Shown one piece after another: positions 36,864-47,773 of a stretch of DNA of 64,000 bases. Every line of letters begins with the position of its first letter. The stretch's first letter is position 1. The stretch spans positions 10,102,857 through 10,166,856 of the forward strand of contig NC_061789.1 of assembly GCF_022458985.1 (NCBI RefSeq). Direction: 5' to 3'. A program made the translations under genes and the position numbers. The notes under the pieces were generated by a model that was not told the origin of the DNA, did no database searches, and saw only the letters and a program-made list of their open reading frames with translations. This DNA is from Mugil cephalus (Eukaryota; Chordata; Actinopteri; Mugiliformes; Mugilidae).

Positions 36864-37021
36864 GCCCGCGTTCAGGATTGATTTACGCTCCTGTGACGCT
36901 TTATCAGGCTCGAAGAAAAAAGTCCGGCCAATCTGTTTGCGCCTCTCGCACAGACCCGACAAACCCCCGCGCACCGGGCGAGGCTGTAGCACTTTGTTTC
37001 GCTATAGTGAGCAAGTTCTTT

Positions 37022-37180
37022 TGGAGGAAGGGGGCTAAAGGGGAGGAAGAGAGAGAGGGAGAGAGAGAGAGAAAGAGAGAGAGAGGGCGAGAGCGCGCGA
37101 GAGAGAGAGAGAGAGAGGGAGGGAGGGGGAGCAAAGGACAGAAGAGAAGAAGAAAAAGAGAGAGAGTGAAAGAGAGGAAA
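37022..37180. repeat. GA-rich polypurine tract 2 upstream of hoxb9a
   Basis: About 160 bases of almost unbroken purine with (GA)n, GAGAGGG and a short GCGCGCGA step. It ends 70 bases before the start codon, so it lies in the core promoter or 5' leader. (GA)n blocks between vertebrate Hox genes have been reported to have GAGA-factor-type enhancer-blocking activity. Whether this one does is inference. Confidence 0.85.
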
Positions 37181-37213
37181 ATCTCGTAATGTCTCTTCTC
37201 TTGTTCTCCGTTT

Positions 37214-37215
37214 AG
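37214..37215 (+). other. Candidate splice acceptor in the hoxb9a 5' leader
   Basis: A pyrimidine-rich stretch (TCTCTTCTCTTGTTCTCCG) leads to TTTAG ending at 37215, 34 bases before the hoxb9a start codon. If used, hoxb9a mRNA could receive a leader from an upstream noncoding exon. It may simply be a chance match. Confidence 0.3.
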
Positions 37216-37239
37216 TGAACTCGCGGCGCTTCGCAGATA

Positions 37240-37314
37240 ATGTCCGACAATGTCCATTTCTGGGACTTTGAGCAACTATTACGTGGACTCCATCATAAGT
37301 CACGAGAGCGATGA
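37240..37314 (+). CDS. Upstream ORF overlapping the hoxb9a start codon
   Basis: An ATG at 37240, ten bases before the hoxb9a ATG and in another frame, opens a 24-codon frame (MSDNVHFWDFEQLL and so on) ending in TGA at 37312-37314. Both ATGs have A at -3, so ribosomes could use either. A start-overlapping upstream frame normally lowers translation of the main frame. The peptide resembles no family I know, and its protein-level importance is doubtful. A transcription start downstream of 37240 would remove it. Confidence 0.4.
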   Translation: MSDNVHFWDFEQLLRGLHHKSRER

Positions 37315-37862
37315 ACTCTCAGCCCCGACCCGCTTTCCCAGCGTCCAGTACTCCGGCTCGACCTCTGCTGTGGCAGCGGGCGGACGGCAGCCCGGCGGCG
37401 CCGCGCACGCAGAGCATCCCCATCCAGACACGTATCCATCCTGCAGCTTCCAGCCGAAGCCCCCGGTCTTCTCGTCCTCCTGGAGCCCGTTCAGTCCGCA
37501 CCACGGGGCCACCGGCCTCCCCGCGGTCTACCACCCTTACATCCCAGCCCAGCACATGCCCGCCGCGGACACACGGTGCATACGCTCGTGGCTCGACTGC
37601 GCGCCGCGCGGCTCGGAGTCCCTCCCGGGGCAGGGCCAAGCGGGGCAGGTCAAGCTGGAGCCTCAGCTCGGCCATCTCGGCGCGGAGATCCCGGCCAAGC
37701 TCGGCGTGCAGCACCAGCACGAGACCACCACGTACATCTTGGAGCCGACGTCCACGGCGGCGCGAGAGCTGAGCCACCATCCGGCAGCCATCCCCGGAGC
37801 AGGGTTCGAAGAAAATAAGGATATTTGTGAAGGGAGTGAGGACAAAGACGGCCTGGATCAAA
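37250..37862 (+). CDS. hoxb9a: Homeobox protein Hox-B9a, exon 1
   Basis: Encodes residues 1-204 and the first base of codon 205. The protein opens MSISGTLSNYYVDSIISHES, the Hox9 activation-region signature in its B9 form (C9 starts MSATGPISN). PSCSFQPKPPVFSSSW and VYHPYI follow, as in other B9 proteins, then the acidic end ICEGSEDKDGLDQ. The donor is CAAA|GTAAGT at 37863, phase 1. Joined to exon 2 it gives 282 residues, longer than the mouse protein (250) because of Ala/Gly/His-rich insertions around residues 37-60. It is a nuclear transcription factor for posterior trunk patterning. The start is the conserved ATG at 37250; a nearby out-of-frame ATG is described separately. Upstream lie GA tracts and then mir-196; hoxb8a follows downstream on the same strand. 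Confidence 0.96.
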
Positions 37863-39218
37863 GTAAGTTATTAAAGCAGGAAATAGTGCGCGGGAGAGGG
37901 AGAGAGGGAGCGCAGAGAGGGAGATTGTAAATGCTTTTAATGCCGCCATAAAACAAGAACAAAGAGCCGGAGAGCGAAATTGCCCCCACCTTCAGCTCTC
38001 CACTGTGATATTTAGCTCATCTCATCCATGTGTTAGCAGCCGGCTCCTGTACTAACGGAAGACTTGCAGGAGGCATGCACAGTAAAAGATAAATATTTCC
38101 TTAAACCGAGACCAGTGAATATGATTTACATTTAAAATAACCTAGAAAGGGAGCCACAGAATAACACGACTAACTTATGGCCCAATTAAAACCAGTAATA
38201 AAAGATGTTTTATTAAAAATCACACATTGTGATCAATGCCTCACACAGTCTTGATCCAAACTAAGAAAGAAAATATATTTTATTTCTTTTTAAATGAGGC
38301 AGCACAGTTATTGTTTCCATGTAAGAGAATCTAAAAGCAAACAGTCTAGCTGTACTTAAAATGGTTAGTTTCAATTACCAGGGGGAAAAAAATCAGCTGT
38401 ATAGATTTAACGTGCATAATTTAAAAGCTCCTTCGTTCATTACATACGTGTGGAAACATAGCGGTTGGAGTGCTTCTGAAAAGTAACTCGGTATGAAGCT
38501 TTATTTAAATCACCGAAACAGTTCAAAGTCAAGAGACCGAAATAAACAGTCACATTTTCCACTTTTCTCGTTCACCATCAAATCCATCACCCCGAGAAGG
38601 TGCTTAGTTTGGGAAACCTCTAGGTCGTCAGGGCATGCGCACTTCGGTCCTGTTTGAAAAAGGACCGTGGTAGGTGCTTTGGCTGTTCTTTTTCTTTTTT
38701 TTCCCCTGCTGGTAGATTGTAGATCGTGTCTTTATATCCGTTACGCACAATTACGATTGTGCTCCGTGGAATATTAAGGCTCCTCGTGTCAAACACTTTA
38801 TAACAAAATGTGCAGTCTAAAGTGTCACAGCCTCTCTCGTCCGCACTACTATTTTTTTTTTCTTTTTTTGTGAAGGCCTTCTGCTCCTTATATTTTACTC
38901 ACTAAAACATTAGTGTGCGGGGAAGCGAGCTCGACGGACCGGTCGGTTTGGTTTGGGTTTTTACGGGCCAGGGAAACCCGTCCAGACGCTGGGTGGGCAG
39001 ACACACAGAGCGTCTCTGTTTTCTGCTATGCTTTCGAATCGGTCCTGCAGTTCTTCCCCTCATTTCACATTGTGTACACATGGAAACAAGTGCGCGTAAT
39101 TTTTTTTTCAAAAGGTCTCAAGGGGACGAGCCGTGGCCTTAATAAGAAGAATAAACAAGCGTATTGTTTTCTAAACCCTCTGAATAGATCTTCTGTTTGC
39201 CATCTTCTCTTAAAGTTA

Positions 39219-39219
39219 A

Positions 39220-39252
<33 letters not shown>
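39219..39252. repeat. (AAT)n microsatellite in the hoxb9a intron
   Basis: About 11 uninterrupted AAT units. Confidence 0.95.
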
Positions 39253-41105
39253 CCGCCGTGATCGGGGCAGCTTGGAGACGCAGGGCAGATTAGTTTAGAA
39301 CAGAGCCGAGGTCCCATTACTCAGGCTCTGAGCGTGGATTTACTTCGCTGTGCGGGACTCGAATCTAAGGGGGGCAGTCAGGACGAGGGGACTCTGGATC
39401 CTTAAGGCACATATAACTCTACATATGGGGCCGTGTACACCCCACCTCCCCCTGCTTGCCTCTGCAGCTGGAGAAGATAGGGGAGCACTGCATGGTCTTT
39501 TTTTTTTTCCTTTTTAACACACATAAATCATCTATTCTTTTGATTACATCTGGAACTCTGGATAACAAAGCTTTTAATCTGTGTTTTTTTCCATCTTCTT
39601 AGTGAAACCTTAAAATATCTGTTTTATTTGATTTAGCTGTTCCAAAACTAACAAACAAGGCTGTGTGGATATTATATTGATTGAAATTATTTCTTTTTTG
39701 CACCAGAATCCTTCGGCTCTAATGATGCCATTATACCCCGTAGTCAGCCAAGTCGCACGCGGATCGCTGTTTTATTCATCTTCTCACCCTGTAATAATAA
39801 TAATATTTTTACCTGTCACAAATCGCAATCATCTTGATGTAAAGCCGTCTGGGGTTTGGCCAGTACAACACGGGTTTGTTCTGTTTTTCTATCATCACTC
39901 GCATTAACAACAACATTTCATCTACCGTGGACTGGCGGACTTGGCTCTGCTCGACGTTCTTTTCCAAAGCTTCTTGACTTATTTTGGGTGGGACCGAAAA
40001 GCACTCCCCGGAGAGATATCCATTTGATTTTTTAAAAATGATTTATTGTGTTTTTTAACCGAGCCTGGATGTGAATGGGCTCTGTTTCCCTCCCCTAATC
40101 CCGCCTGATAAATCTAATATGTGCCAGAGCCGTCTGATCCATTCGTCTGATGTGTGGGCCTGTGCGCATGCGAGAATGCGAAGGGCTTCCACCTCCGAAC
40201 TGGCCTTTACAGAAGAAGAAATAAAATTACAAGCACACACTCCCTCGCAGGCGCGCGCACAAACGCTCAGCCACCTTATTACAGCATCTGAGTGTGCTAT
40301 CCATCAGAGCAGTGTGCTGGTTAAGGGCTGGATGGAGCCCTGCAGCCTCCAGCCTGAATTATTGGACTTTCTACCACTAACACTGTGTGTCCCAGTCTGA
40401 CTTGGTCTGAAGTCTCGTCTGTTCAAATGGGAAAACCTGAGAGTGGTCTCAAAATGACAAGGGTCAGCAGTTCTTTTCTCGCAGTTTGTTTTTTTCCCCC
40501 ACTGACATGTGTGTACAGCAGCAGTGGCAGGTAGCTGGAGACACCAACCAGCAAGTGAAGGCTGTTTCTATTGTTCACAAGGCGGCCATTTTGAACAGTG
40601 TAGGGCCACAGATCTACATGGATTTCTCTGTGCAGGTTAAAAACAACTATCATTACTTCAGTGCATGCAGGTCCAGTGTCAGTTTTGTAGCCGTCATTGG
40701 TTTCTTGGGGATTTGGTTGGAATTGCACATTGTACAATGGCGCTGGGAAAAGCCATGTTGCGGTGATGGAAAACATACAGCATTACTTGTAATGTTGTCT
40801 CTTAAAATAAAAGTGCTTAGATCAGCTTGCCCTCGCAGCCGCCCGGCCTTCTTTCCCGGCGTGAGGTTAACGAATAGCCGAACAGTTTAAGAAGTGCGTT
40901 TATTTGTTTTTTTTTTTTGACGAGAGTAAGGCGAGAAGGCTGGCATCGTTTTCAAGTGAAGTCGAGCAGCCGGCTAGCTCAGCTCAAAGCCGTGGAACAG
41001 GTGGCTGCTAGCCCGGCTGAGGCCAAAATAAACCTAAAGCTCGGTAGCGTAATGTGCTGTATCCCGTCTACATTTCTTTCTGCCTCTTTTGGGTGTGCTG
41101 TAGAC

Positions 41106-41318
41106 CAGGGGTCTTCAATGTTTTTCAGGCCAAGGACCCCAAAACTGATTGAGAGATTAAGTAGGGACCCCCTACCTACTATATGTGTTCTATATTAAAC
41201 TTGGCCTAATGCTATATATGATTTTTGTCTTTGTCTAAGCAACCAAAGATTTTGCGACCCCCCTGCAGTACCTCCGTGGACCCCCTAGGGGTTGTGGACC
41301 CCCTGTTGAAGACCTATG
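41106..41318 (-). mobile_element. hAT-like MITE in the hoxb9a intron (family A, reverse)
   Basis: Reverse-orientation relative of the copy at 8008. It begins CAGGGGTCTTCAATG and ends GTTGAAGACCTATG. Flanking 8-bp sequences CTGTAGAC (41098-41105) and CTCTAGAC (41319-41326) differ by one base and are a target duplication. At 213 bp it is shorter than the 8008 copy because of a central deletion. Confidence 0.88.
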
Positions 41319-44300
41319 CTCTAGACACGAACAAGATTTGACTTTGGCCGAACACAAAGAAGCTTTCTGTGTCTGTTACATTTCATAGAGTTTCTGCTCA
41401 GACTAAAAAGTGAAAAGTGGATGAGACTGATATCAGTAAATCTAATGCATGGCAATTTAAAAACCATCCGAGAACAAAACACGAGTCATTTGGTTCTCTA
41501 AATCTAAGCTGCATTATTGTCGCCATGCTCATATACAGGCACACTGGGTTTTAAGTTGTCTCAACTTAATATTCGCTTTTTCACTTCACACCAAGCTGGC
41601 CTCAGGCCCACAATGTAGTGTTCAACGGTGGCCGGATTCCTCTGAGAGGTTTGCTTTATTAGCAGATCGTGGGCTAAACATCACAGCAATGTTTTGACGG
41701 TGCGGAAACTTTGGAAAGCAAATGATATCTCCCCCTTTCTAACAATTCCAGTTAAAAGTTGGTACCTCACATGCGCAGGCAGACAGGGTAATATTCCTGA
41801 GCAAAATCCGCAATGCTTTAGTGTCAAAGTGACCAAATGAGAGTACTGTAAAGGGTAAGGCTTGGGTCAAGTGTAGGCGCTTCAAGTGGAGGTTTAATTA
41901 CGGCAACCATTAAAAGCCTGGGTGCTTCATTAACAGGCGGTCTCTCTCAATCAAGCAAGATTGATCAGGTCAAATATGGAAGTGTTAATTGGGGGCAGAG
42001 CATCCTTGAGTGGCGGGGACTTGGTCCAAAAGACATGGTGATGGCTAAAAGAAGAAATGGCTGAAGACATCTGAGAGTGGTCTACAGAAGAGGAGTATAG
42101 TGTATAAATGAGGGGGGGTTCGAGTCATTTATAAAGCTCAGAAGTTGTGAGATATAAGACGAAAGCAAAAGGAATCCGAGCAGCGACAGAGCAACAGCTC
42201 TAAAAAGAAACCGAGGGCAGTCTTTGTTTTCTCCCATCAATGTTGAATAATTTGCGGTTCTGGCATTCCAGTAGGCGGTCTGCATGACGTAGGACAGAAC
42301 CAGACGGAGTATTCCTCCCCGTGTTTTCAAAATGGTCGCCTTGTGAATAACGTCCCAGGGAATCCCACCTTTCTAAACATCGCGTGCAGTTAAGGCCGGC
42401 ATCCAGCTACAGATTTCTCTTTGTGTCACTGGTGCTGGGCAGCCATCCAGAATAAACTACAAGATTACACTTCAGTCTTTGTGCTGCTGCTGCCGGGCAG
42501 AGCATGAAAAGTTATTACCCCTGAAGTTTGTTAAGTTATAACGCCGGGTGAACAACCCCATTAATTGGCGTGTTGCTCGTGGTGGTTGGGGCGAGATGGG
42601 GGAGATTGTAAAGGCTGGGGCGGACGGGGGAAGGGGTCGGGGTGGTGGTGGCGGCGGTGGTGGGGTATTGGGATGAAGGCAGCAGATAAAATATGACTTC
42701 GGGAACTGTAATAACGTGCCTCTGGGATATATGAGAGGTCAATTTCTGGAACTATTAGGGTGAAATTGCAAAGGGAGGGGGAGAGAGACGGGACGCTATA
42801 TTAGTCTTGTAGCCATTTCAGTCACTCTTTCCATGCATTTATCAACATGGACACACACATGCACCTAAAGAAAGTATCCTGCAGGGCTAAGGGCACTTCC
42901 ATCCACGTGCAAGCTACACGTTGCTCCTCCAGATAGAGGAACTATAGGCTAAAACTCTCTCCCGCTCATATTCTTTACATTTCTCTATCATTATCCTATC
43001 AGTCCTCTTACTTGCAAAAGAGTCCCACCAACAGCATCACCGCAACACCCCCACCCCGCCTCGCCCCGCCCCAACCCCTCGACCGGTTTGTCATCCCGGG
43101 TGACAGCCACGGGCTCGGCATGGCTCAGAGGATAATGGATGGCCCTGGAGGTGATTATACACAGGGAATGCAAAGCACCCACTTTACCGCGTGACAAAAG
43201 CGCTGCGCCCCTCCACCTCCACCCCGCCCGCTCCTCTCCTCTTTGCCAAGCATTATTTTGCTCTGAGATGAAATCGATCCCCTACACGCTGACCATGTTG
43301 GAGGAAATTGATTCCAGAGGGTATTAAGGACGTATTTACTGATGATGGCCGCTAACTATAAGGCGGCTGGTGAGAAGAACACGGGAAGAGGGACGGGGAG
43401 GGGTCTGTCAGATTCACAGGCACGGGGGCCATGTGATACAGCGCTCATCATCAGTGGCAGCCATCTTGGCCTCGCAATCTTATCCCGAAGCCAAAGTCTC
43501 ATGGGTGTAATCGACTGGTGTTACGTCAGCAAGCTGTGTGGAACTGCTTGTGAAAGAATTCCAGTCAACCGGCCTCATCAAGTTTTCACATTAAAATAAA
43601 AGAAAGAAACAAAATGCTGAAAGCCGTGGCCCTCTGCGTAGGCCCGTTACTACAAATTTGTACAAATGTTGGCCACATGTGAGTGGGTGAGGCTTTGATC
43701 ATGAGCTTAGTCACATTCATGTGACCGAATCCACAGAGTCCACAGAGTCTTCTTGTTTTTTTGTGCATTTCAAGCAGCAAACTCATAAGATTTTGAAGCC
43801 GAAATTGGCTTATGTCCTTATTTATTGTATTTCATTATTTCAAATGGGGCTTCTGTGCTCTGTGCGGAGCTCTCTGATGCTGAAAAATGAAAGCATGTCT
43901 GGTAATTACTGCACGTGGAATCCGGGAGAGGGTTTGGTGGCGGTTCAAGAAGGAGGAACAAACAAGTCATTGATCAGCCGATTATAATGTAGTGACAAAT
44001 CAGATATGGGCCACGGTCCGTTAGACAGCTTCCTTTGTAGTCGACCCTCGGCTTCGGACTCACGTGTAACTTCTAATAAGTGAATCTAACCCTAAGGACG
44101 GAAGATTGACATTAGGGAATCCGACCCTTTGATGAGGAATAGGTCAAGTTCAAGTTTGACGTCAAAAAGATTCTCAGAAACAGGTTTTTCATTCTTTGCT
44201 GAAGCATCTCAACAAATACCAGTAAAACTAATAATAATATTAATTACATAATAAACTTTGATTTGGTCTGCTTTATCCAAGGGAGGGAAGTAGCTGCATT

Positions 44301-44605
44301 CTTCATTCAACCGCTGCCTCATTGTTAAACTTTTTGAAGAATGATATGAACTGAACTACTTTTTTGTGCATGTGCAAGTCTTGTACATTTCTGAGCTTTC
44401 CTAGTCCCTCAAAAAATAAAACATTAAGACAAAAAACGGCATTCAATGGCTTATAGGCACCATGTCACCACAGCAACAGTGTCAAGAGAAAATAAAGCAA
44501 CACGACGCAGCATCCTCAAGATGTTACGAGTTTCGTGGCAAAATTAGAGGTGTATCTGGTTAACATGCTAGCCAGAGATCGTTACAATAACGCGCCTTCC
44601 TGTTG

Positions 44606-44621
44606 CCACTAGGTGGCACTA
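44606..44621 (+). promoter_or_regulatory. CTCF-type core motif in the hoxb9a intron
   Basis: CCACTAGGTGGCACTA fits the degenerate CTCF core CCASYAGRKGGCRSYV at all 16 positions. CTCF sites within Hox clusters help separate active and silent chromatin domains. The centre (GCCACTAGGTGGC) is palindromic, so it could also be part of a dispersed repeat. Occupancy is unknown. Confidence 0.5.
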
Positions 44622-46944
44622 CGACAATGATAATAATGACAATTCCCTCAAGTATAACTTCACCAACAAAGTGTCTTTTTTAGTCCAAAATAAGTCACGC
44701 AAGCTGAAATATATGGTATATTTCAAACTTTTGACAAACCCAAAGGCAATTTTTTGCTCCACATAAATATGGAACTTACTTAAACACAGCTATGTCGACC
44801 GAACTGAAGCTGCTAGTTTCACGCAAAACCGGTTTTGTTTGCCAGTGTGGGGGAAAAAAAAGAGAAGAAAACATTGCTATGGATGTCATCTGCATTTGTT
44901 GCAAGTTTGATTGTCACGTAGTAAAATATTACCAGCGAAATTGAAAACAGATGAAGCCTCCACCCAACATCAGTCGGAAAAAAAAAAAAAAAGACTGACT
45001 CCTCACACACACGCACACAGATTCTAATTCACCCTGCTTGGCGTCATAAGAAGGTGAAGTGCTGCCTTTAGCCCCCATGACTTGTGAGTGATAAGATCAT
45101 CCCTTCTGACGTTTCAGACTGAGGCCGCATTTTACATATGAACAGAAAATCCCCTTCCTAACCCATTTGCCCAGCAGACCAAGGATAAATCTCTCATTCT
45201 GCAGGGTCACTACAGCAATGTGATGCTTTTTGGCCCTAATGGTGCCCGGCCTGATTTAGACGAAGGTTATGTTCCAAAACTCCATCTGATGGTTAGGCAT
45301 GTGTGCTGTGTTTAATTTAGTCTGACTTCCAGCTCCTTCAGATGGCTTTAGAATTTTTTTTTCTTTTTCTTTAACCGATAAATCCACATTGCAATCCCCT
45401 CTTGGAGTCACATTTGGGTTGTGCACCAGACTTGGAATTGTAGTGCTGGCTGTGATGGTGTCACTGATGAATTGCAACGGTGAAATATAGATTATTCCCT
45501 TAAAAGATGCTTCCTTTAAATAGGAATGATCTGAGAATCCTCTCATTCGCTGCTTTTGCATGCTATTCATGATTGTAGATGGCTCTTAATAGGTTTTAAA
45601 CCGCACTGTTTTTTTTTTGTCTTTGTCTCTTAATACTAGACATGTCAATTCAGCTTCCAGTGGGTGCTTGCTCTTAGTTAATTTTATTTATTTTTCCTTT
45701 TTAATGTATTGTGTTTGAGAGCTGGTAAATTGCAAATACCTGCAAGTATCAGTACTAGAGTCAAAATCGACAAAGAGTCTCCTGCTTCATTTTCTTTTGG
45801 GAAATTCTCATGTAAAAAGCCTCGTTTCCGTGAGAATCTCAGCAAGCAGTCTCATAGCTGAGATGCCTCAGTTCTCTGCAGAGGGGAAGAGCAGCTTTCA
45901 GCTCTAAACCAAACCCATGCGTCCCAAACAAGGAAGATTCTGCTAATTGCATCGGTCTGAAAGCTATAAAGAGGGGCGGGGTGGTGGGAATTGGGGGGGT
46001 GTAGGAGTCAGGGTGGCCTTGCAAACAAGGGAGACAACAAGGCAAGGGAAAAGAGAGAGTGAGGAGGAGAAGAAGAAGAAGAAGAAGAAGAAAAATAAGT
46101 CAGGACAGTAATTCAAATGTTTGTCTCCATTGAAAACAGGAATCTCAAATTCCAGGGCTCTTATATTTGTGCATTCCAACGTTGTTATTTTCTATTTCAG
46201 ACACGGGTTTCCACAATGAAAAAAAAAAAAGAAAAGAAAAAAAAAGATTTGTGTGACATTTTTCTTTCCATGCTTCTGTGGCTGTTCAGTTGGTGAACAT
46301 AAATATCTAAAGTCCTGCGACACATTGATTTCCACCGATATTAACTTGCGCAAAGTTGAGGGGAAAAAAACAGCTCTTTATTCCGTCTTCTCCGTCTAAT
46401 TTAGTTATAAGATAATTGTTCTGCTGCTGTATTCAGACGGGTCCAGTGCAATATATTAAATGAAACGCACGGAGATCATACTGCAGCGCTCGATTGTACG
46501 CTCGATGAAAGGCGAAGGATGAACACAAGAAATATTCCTTCCTCTAATCCCACCAGGGCCGTAAATTTTCCCCCGCTTATTAATTTAGGAGCAGTCTTTA
46601 CATCAGACGTGACGCAGTGACGGCCGCAATGTGATCATCATCCTCGCACAAACAAAACTGGCGGTATTAGGCCTGTAAAACATTTTCCCGTTGAGCGTGT
46701 GTTATGTTGTGCATTTGCGTGTGTGTGCGTTCGCTGTCATCGGGCGAATGATCTGCCCCTGGTTTTTGGTTACAAAATGTGATTAAGATGGACGTAGCCA
46801 CACCATGCCGCCTCTCATGGTTTATTTGTGTTATTTGTGTTACATTATTATTATAGTTATATAGTTATTTGTATTTGTGTTTAATTTTCCTAAAAAACGG
46901 TTTTCTTAATTAGAGCATCGATATTCAGCTTTTGCCACCGAGGC

Positions 46945-46959
46945 TGAAGGTCACCTTCA
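46945..46959. promoter_or_regulatory. Nuclear-receptor-like palindrome
   Basis: TGAAGGTCACCTTCA is a perfect inverted repeat (arms TGAAGGT and ACCTTCA) around one base. It contains the AAGGTCA half-site used by ERR/SF1-type and other nuclear receptors. It lies in the hoxb9a intron, 580 nt before exon 2. Single-site evidence only. Confidence 0.3.
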
Positions 46960-47113
46960 CACAGAAACCTGCTAACAATATAAATTAATGAACTACCGAC
47001 CGTAAATCTCAAAATCTTTACATTTTGCATTTTGTTGGACTATTTAGGCATTAACGATTTAGTTGATGTGTTTTAAGGGTTGAACAACGAGTTGGTTTAC
47101 AAAGATAAAGGTA

Positions 47114-47120
<7 letters not shown>

Positions 47121-47150
<30 letters not shown>
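47121..47150. repeat. Poly(A) run of 30 in the hoxb9a intron
   Basis: Thirty consecutive A residues, about 390 bases before the exon 2 acceptor. It could be the tail of a decayed retroposon, but no body is recognised to its left. Confidence 0.9.
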
Positions 47151-47152
<2 letters not shown>

Positions 47153-47537
47153 GACGCGCCTCAGAATAGTTTTCTTGATTTTGTCCTGTCATATTTTGCC
47201 TCACGCAGGCTGCGGGCTTCACGCCGTCTGTCTTCCACGTGATGTCAAATAAAACGACCACGGATCAATTTGTGTCCGAATTGCGCCCCTGTTGACACCA
47301 TAAACCCAGTTTACGCACTGAAGTGTCAATTGCAGAGTCAGGTGTTCCCGAGCAAAGATTTTACGCGCACGGTTCTACAACTTTACGCGCGGCGAGATGT
47401 CGCTCCGGGTTGTCTCTAGGCGTCCTAAACACACACAAAAAAATATAGTCAGAGAGAGTGTGTGCACTAGTGTTTATTATATTTTTAATTGCCTCTCTTT
47501 CTTTTGTTGTCCCTTCCCCTCCCTTGTCTTCCTCTAG

Positions 47538-47773
47538 ATGACCCCTCGGCCAACTGGCTGCACGCACGCTCCTCCAGGAAGAAGAGGTGCCCGTACACTA
47601 AATACCAGACGCTGGAGCTGGAGAAGGAGTTCCTGTTCAACATGTACCTTACGCGGGACCGGCGGCACGAGGTGGCGCGCGCGCTTAACCTGACGGAGCG
47701 GCAGGTGAAGATCTGGTTCCAGAACCGGAGGATGAAAATGAAGAAACAGAGCAAGGACCAACCCAAGGACTAG
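47538..47773 (+). CDS. hoxb9a: Homeobox protein Hox-B9a, exon 2 (homeodomain)
   Basis: Completes codon 205 (A+AT, Asn) and encodes residues 206-282, with stop TAG at 47771-47773. The PBX-interacting tryptophan lies in ANWLHARSS (W211). The homeodomain spans about residues 217-276 ([19 protein letters not shown], then [17 protein letters not shown], then [13 protein letters not shown]). F236, W264 and N267 correspond to the core F20 and W48 and the DNA-contacting N51, all present. RRHEVAR marks the B9 group. The tail QSKDQPKD differs from the mammalian MNKEQGKE. The acceptor is CTTCCTCTAG at 47537. The gene appears fully functional. Confidence 0.97.

Larger units (their letters stand above)
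37863..47537 (+). other. hoxb9a: hoxb9a intron (9,675 nt)
   Basis: Bounded by GTAAGT (37863) and TCCTCTAG (47537), phase 1, consistent with the two-exon Hox gene plan. It is much longer than the few kilobases or less I expect for Hox9 genes. It holds a MITE (41106-41318), an (AAT)n array, a 30-base A run, a CTCF-type core (44606-44621) and an AAG repeat (46068-46092). Non-repetitive stretches at about 39.95-40.3 kb, 42.8-43.4 kb and 46.5-46.7 kb look like candidate regulatory DNA. No gene is nested inside; the open frames have no domain. Confidence 0.9.

Noticed and set aside
1-37000. An intact hoxb13a or other posterior Hox gene upstream
   Set aside because: No homeodomain frame other than the decayed one at 19.5 kb is visible. 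hoxb13a, if present, lies further left.
36473-37189. A 238-codon open frame just upstream of hoxb9a
   Set aside because: Its second half is Arg/Glu/Gly strings from the GA tracts, its first half has no known domain, and it overlaps the promoter or leader. Purine tracts lack stop codons and create such frames.
37311-37861. Long open frames on both strands overlapping hoxb9a exon 1
   Set aside because: These are shadows of the GC-rich coding exon in other frames; they show no domain and the hoxb9a frame explains the region.
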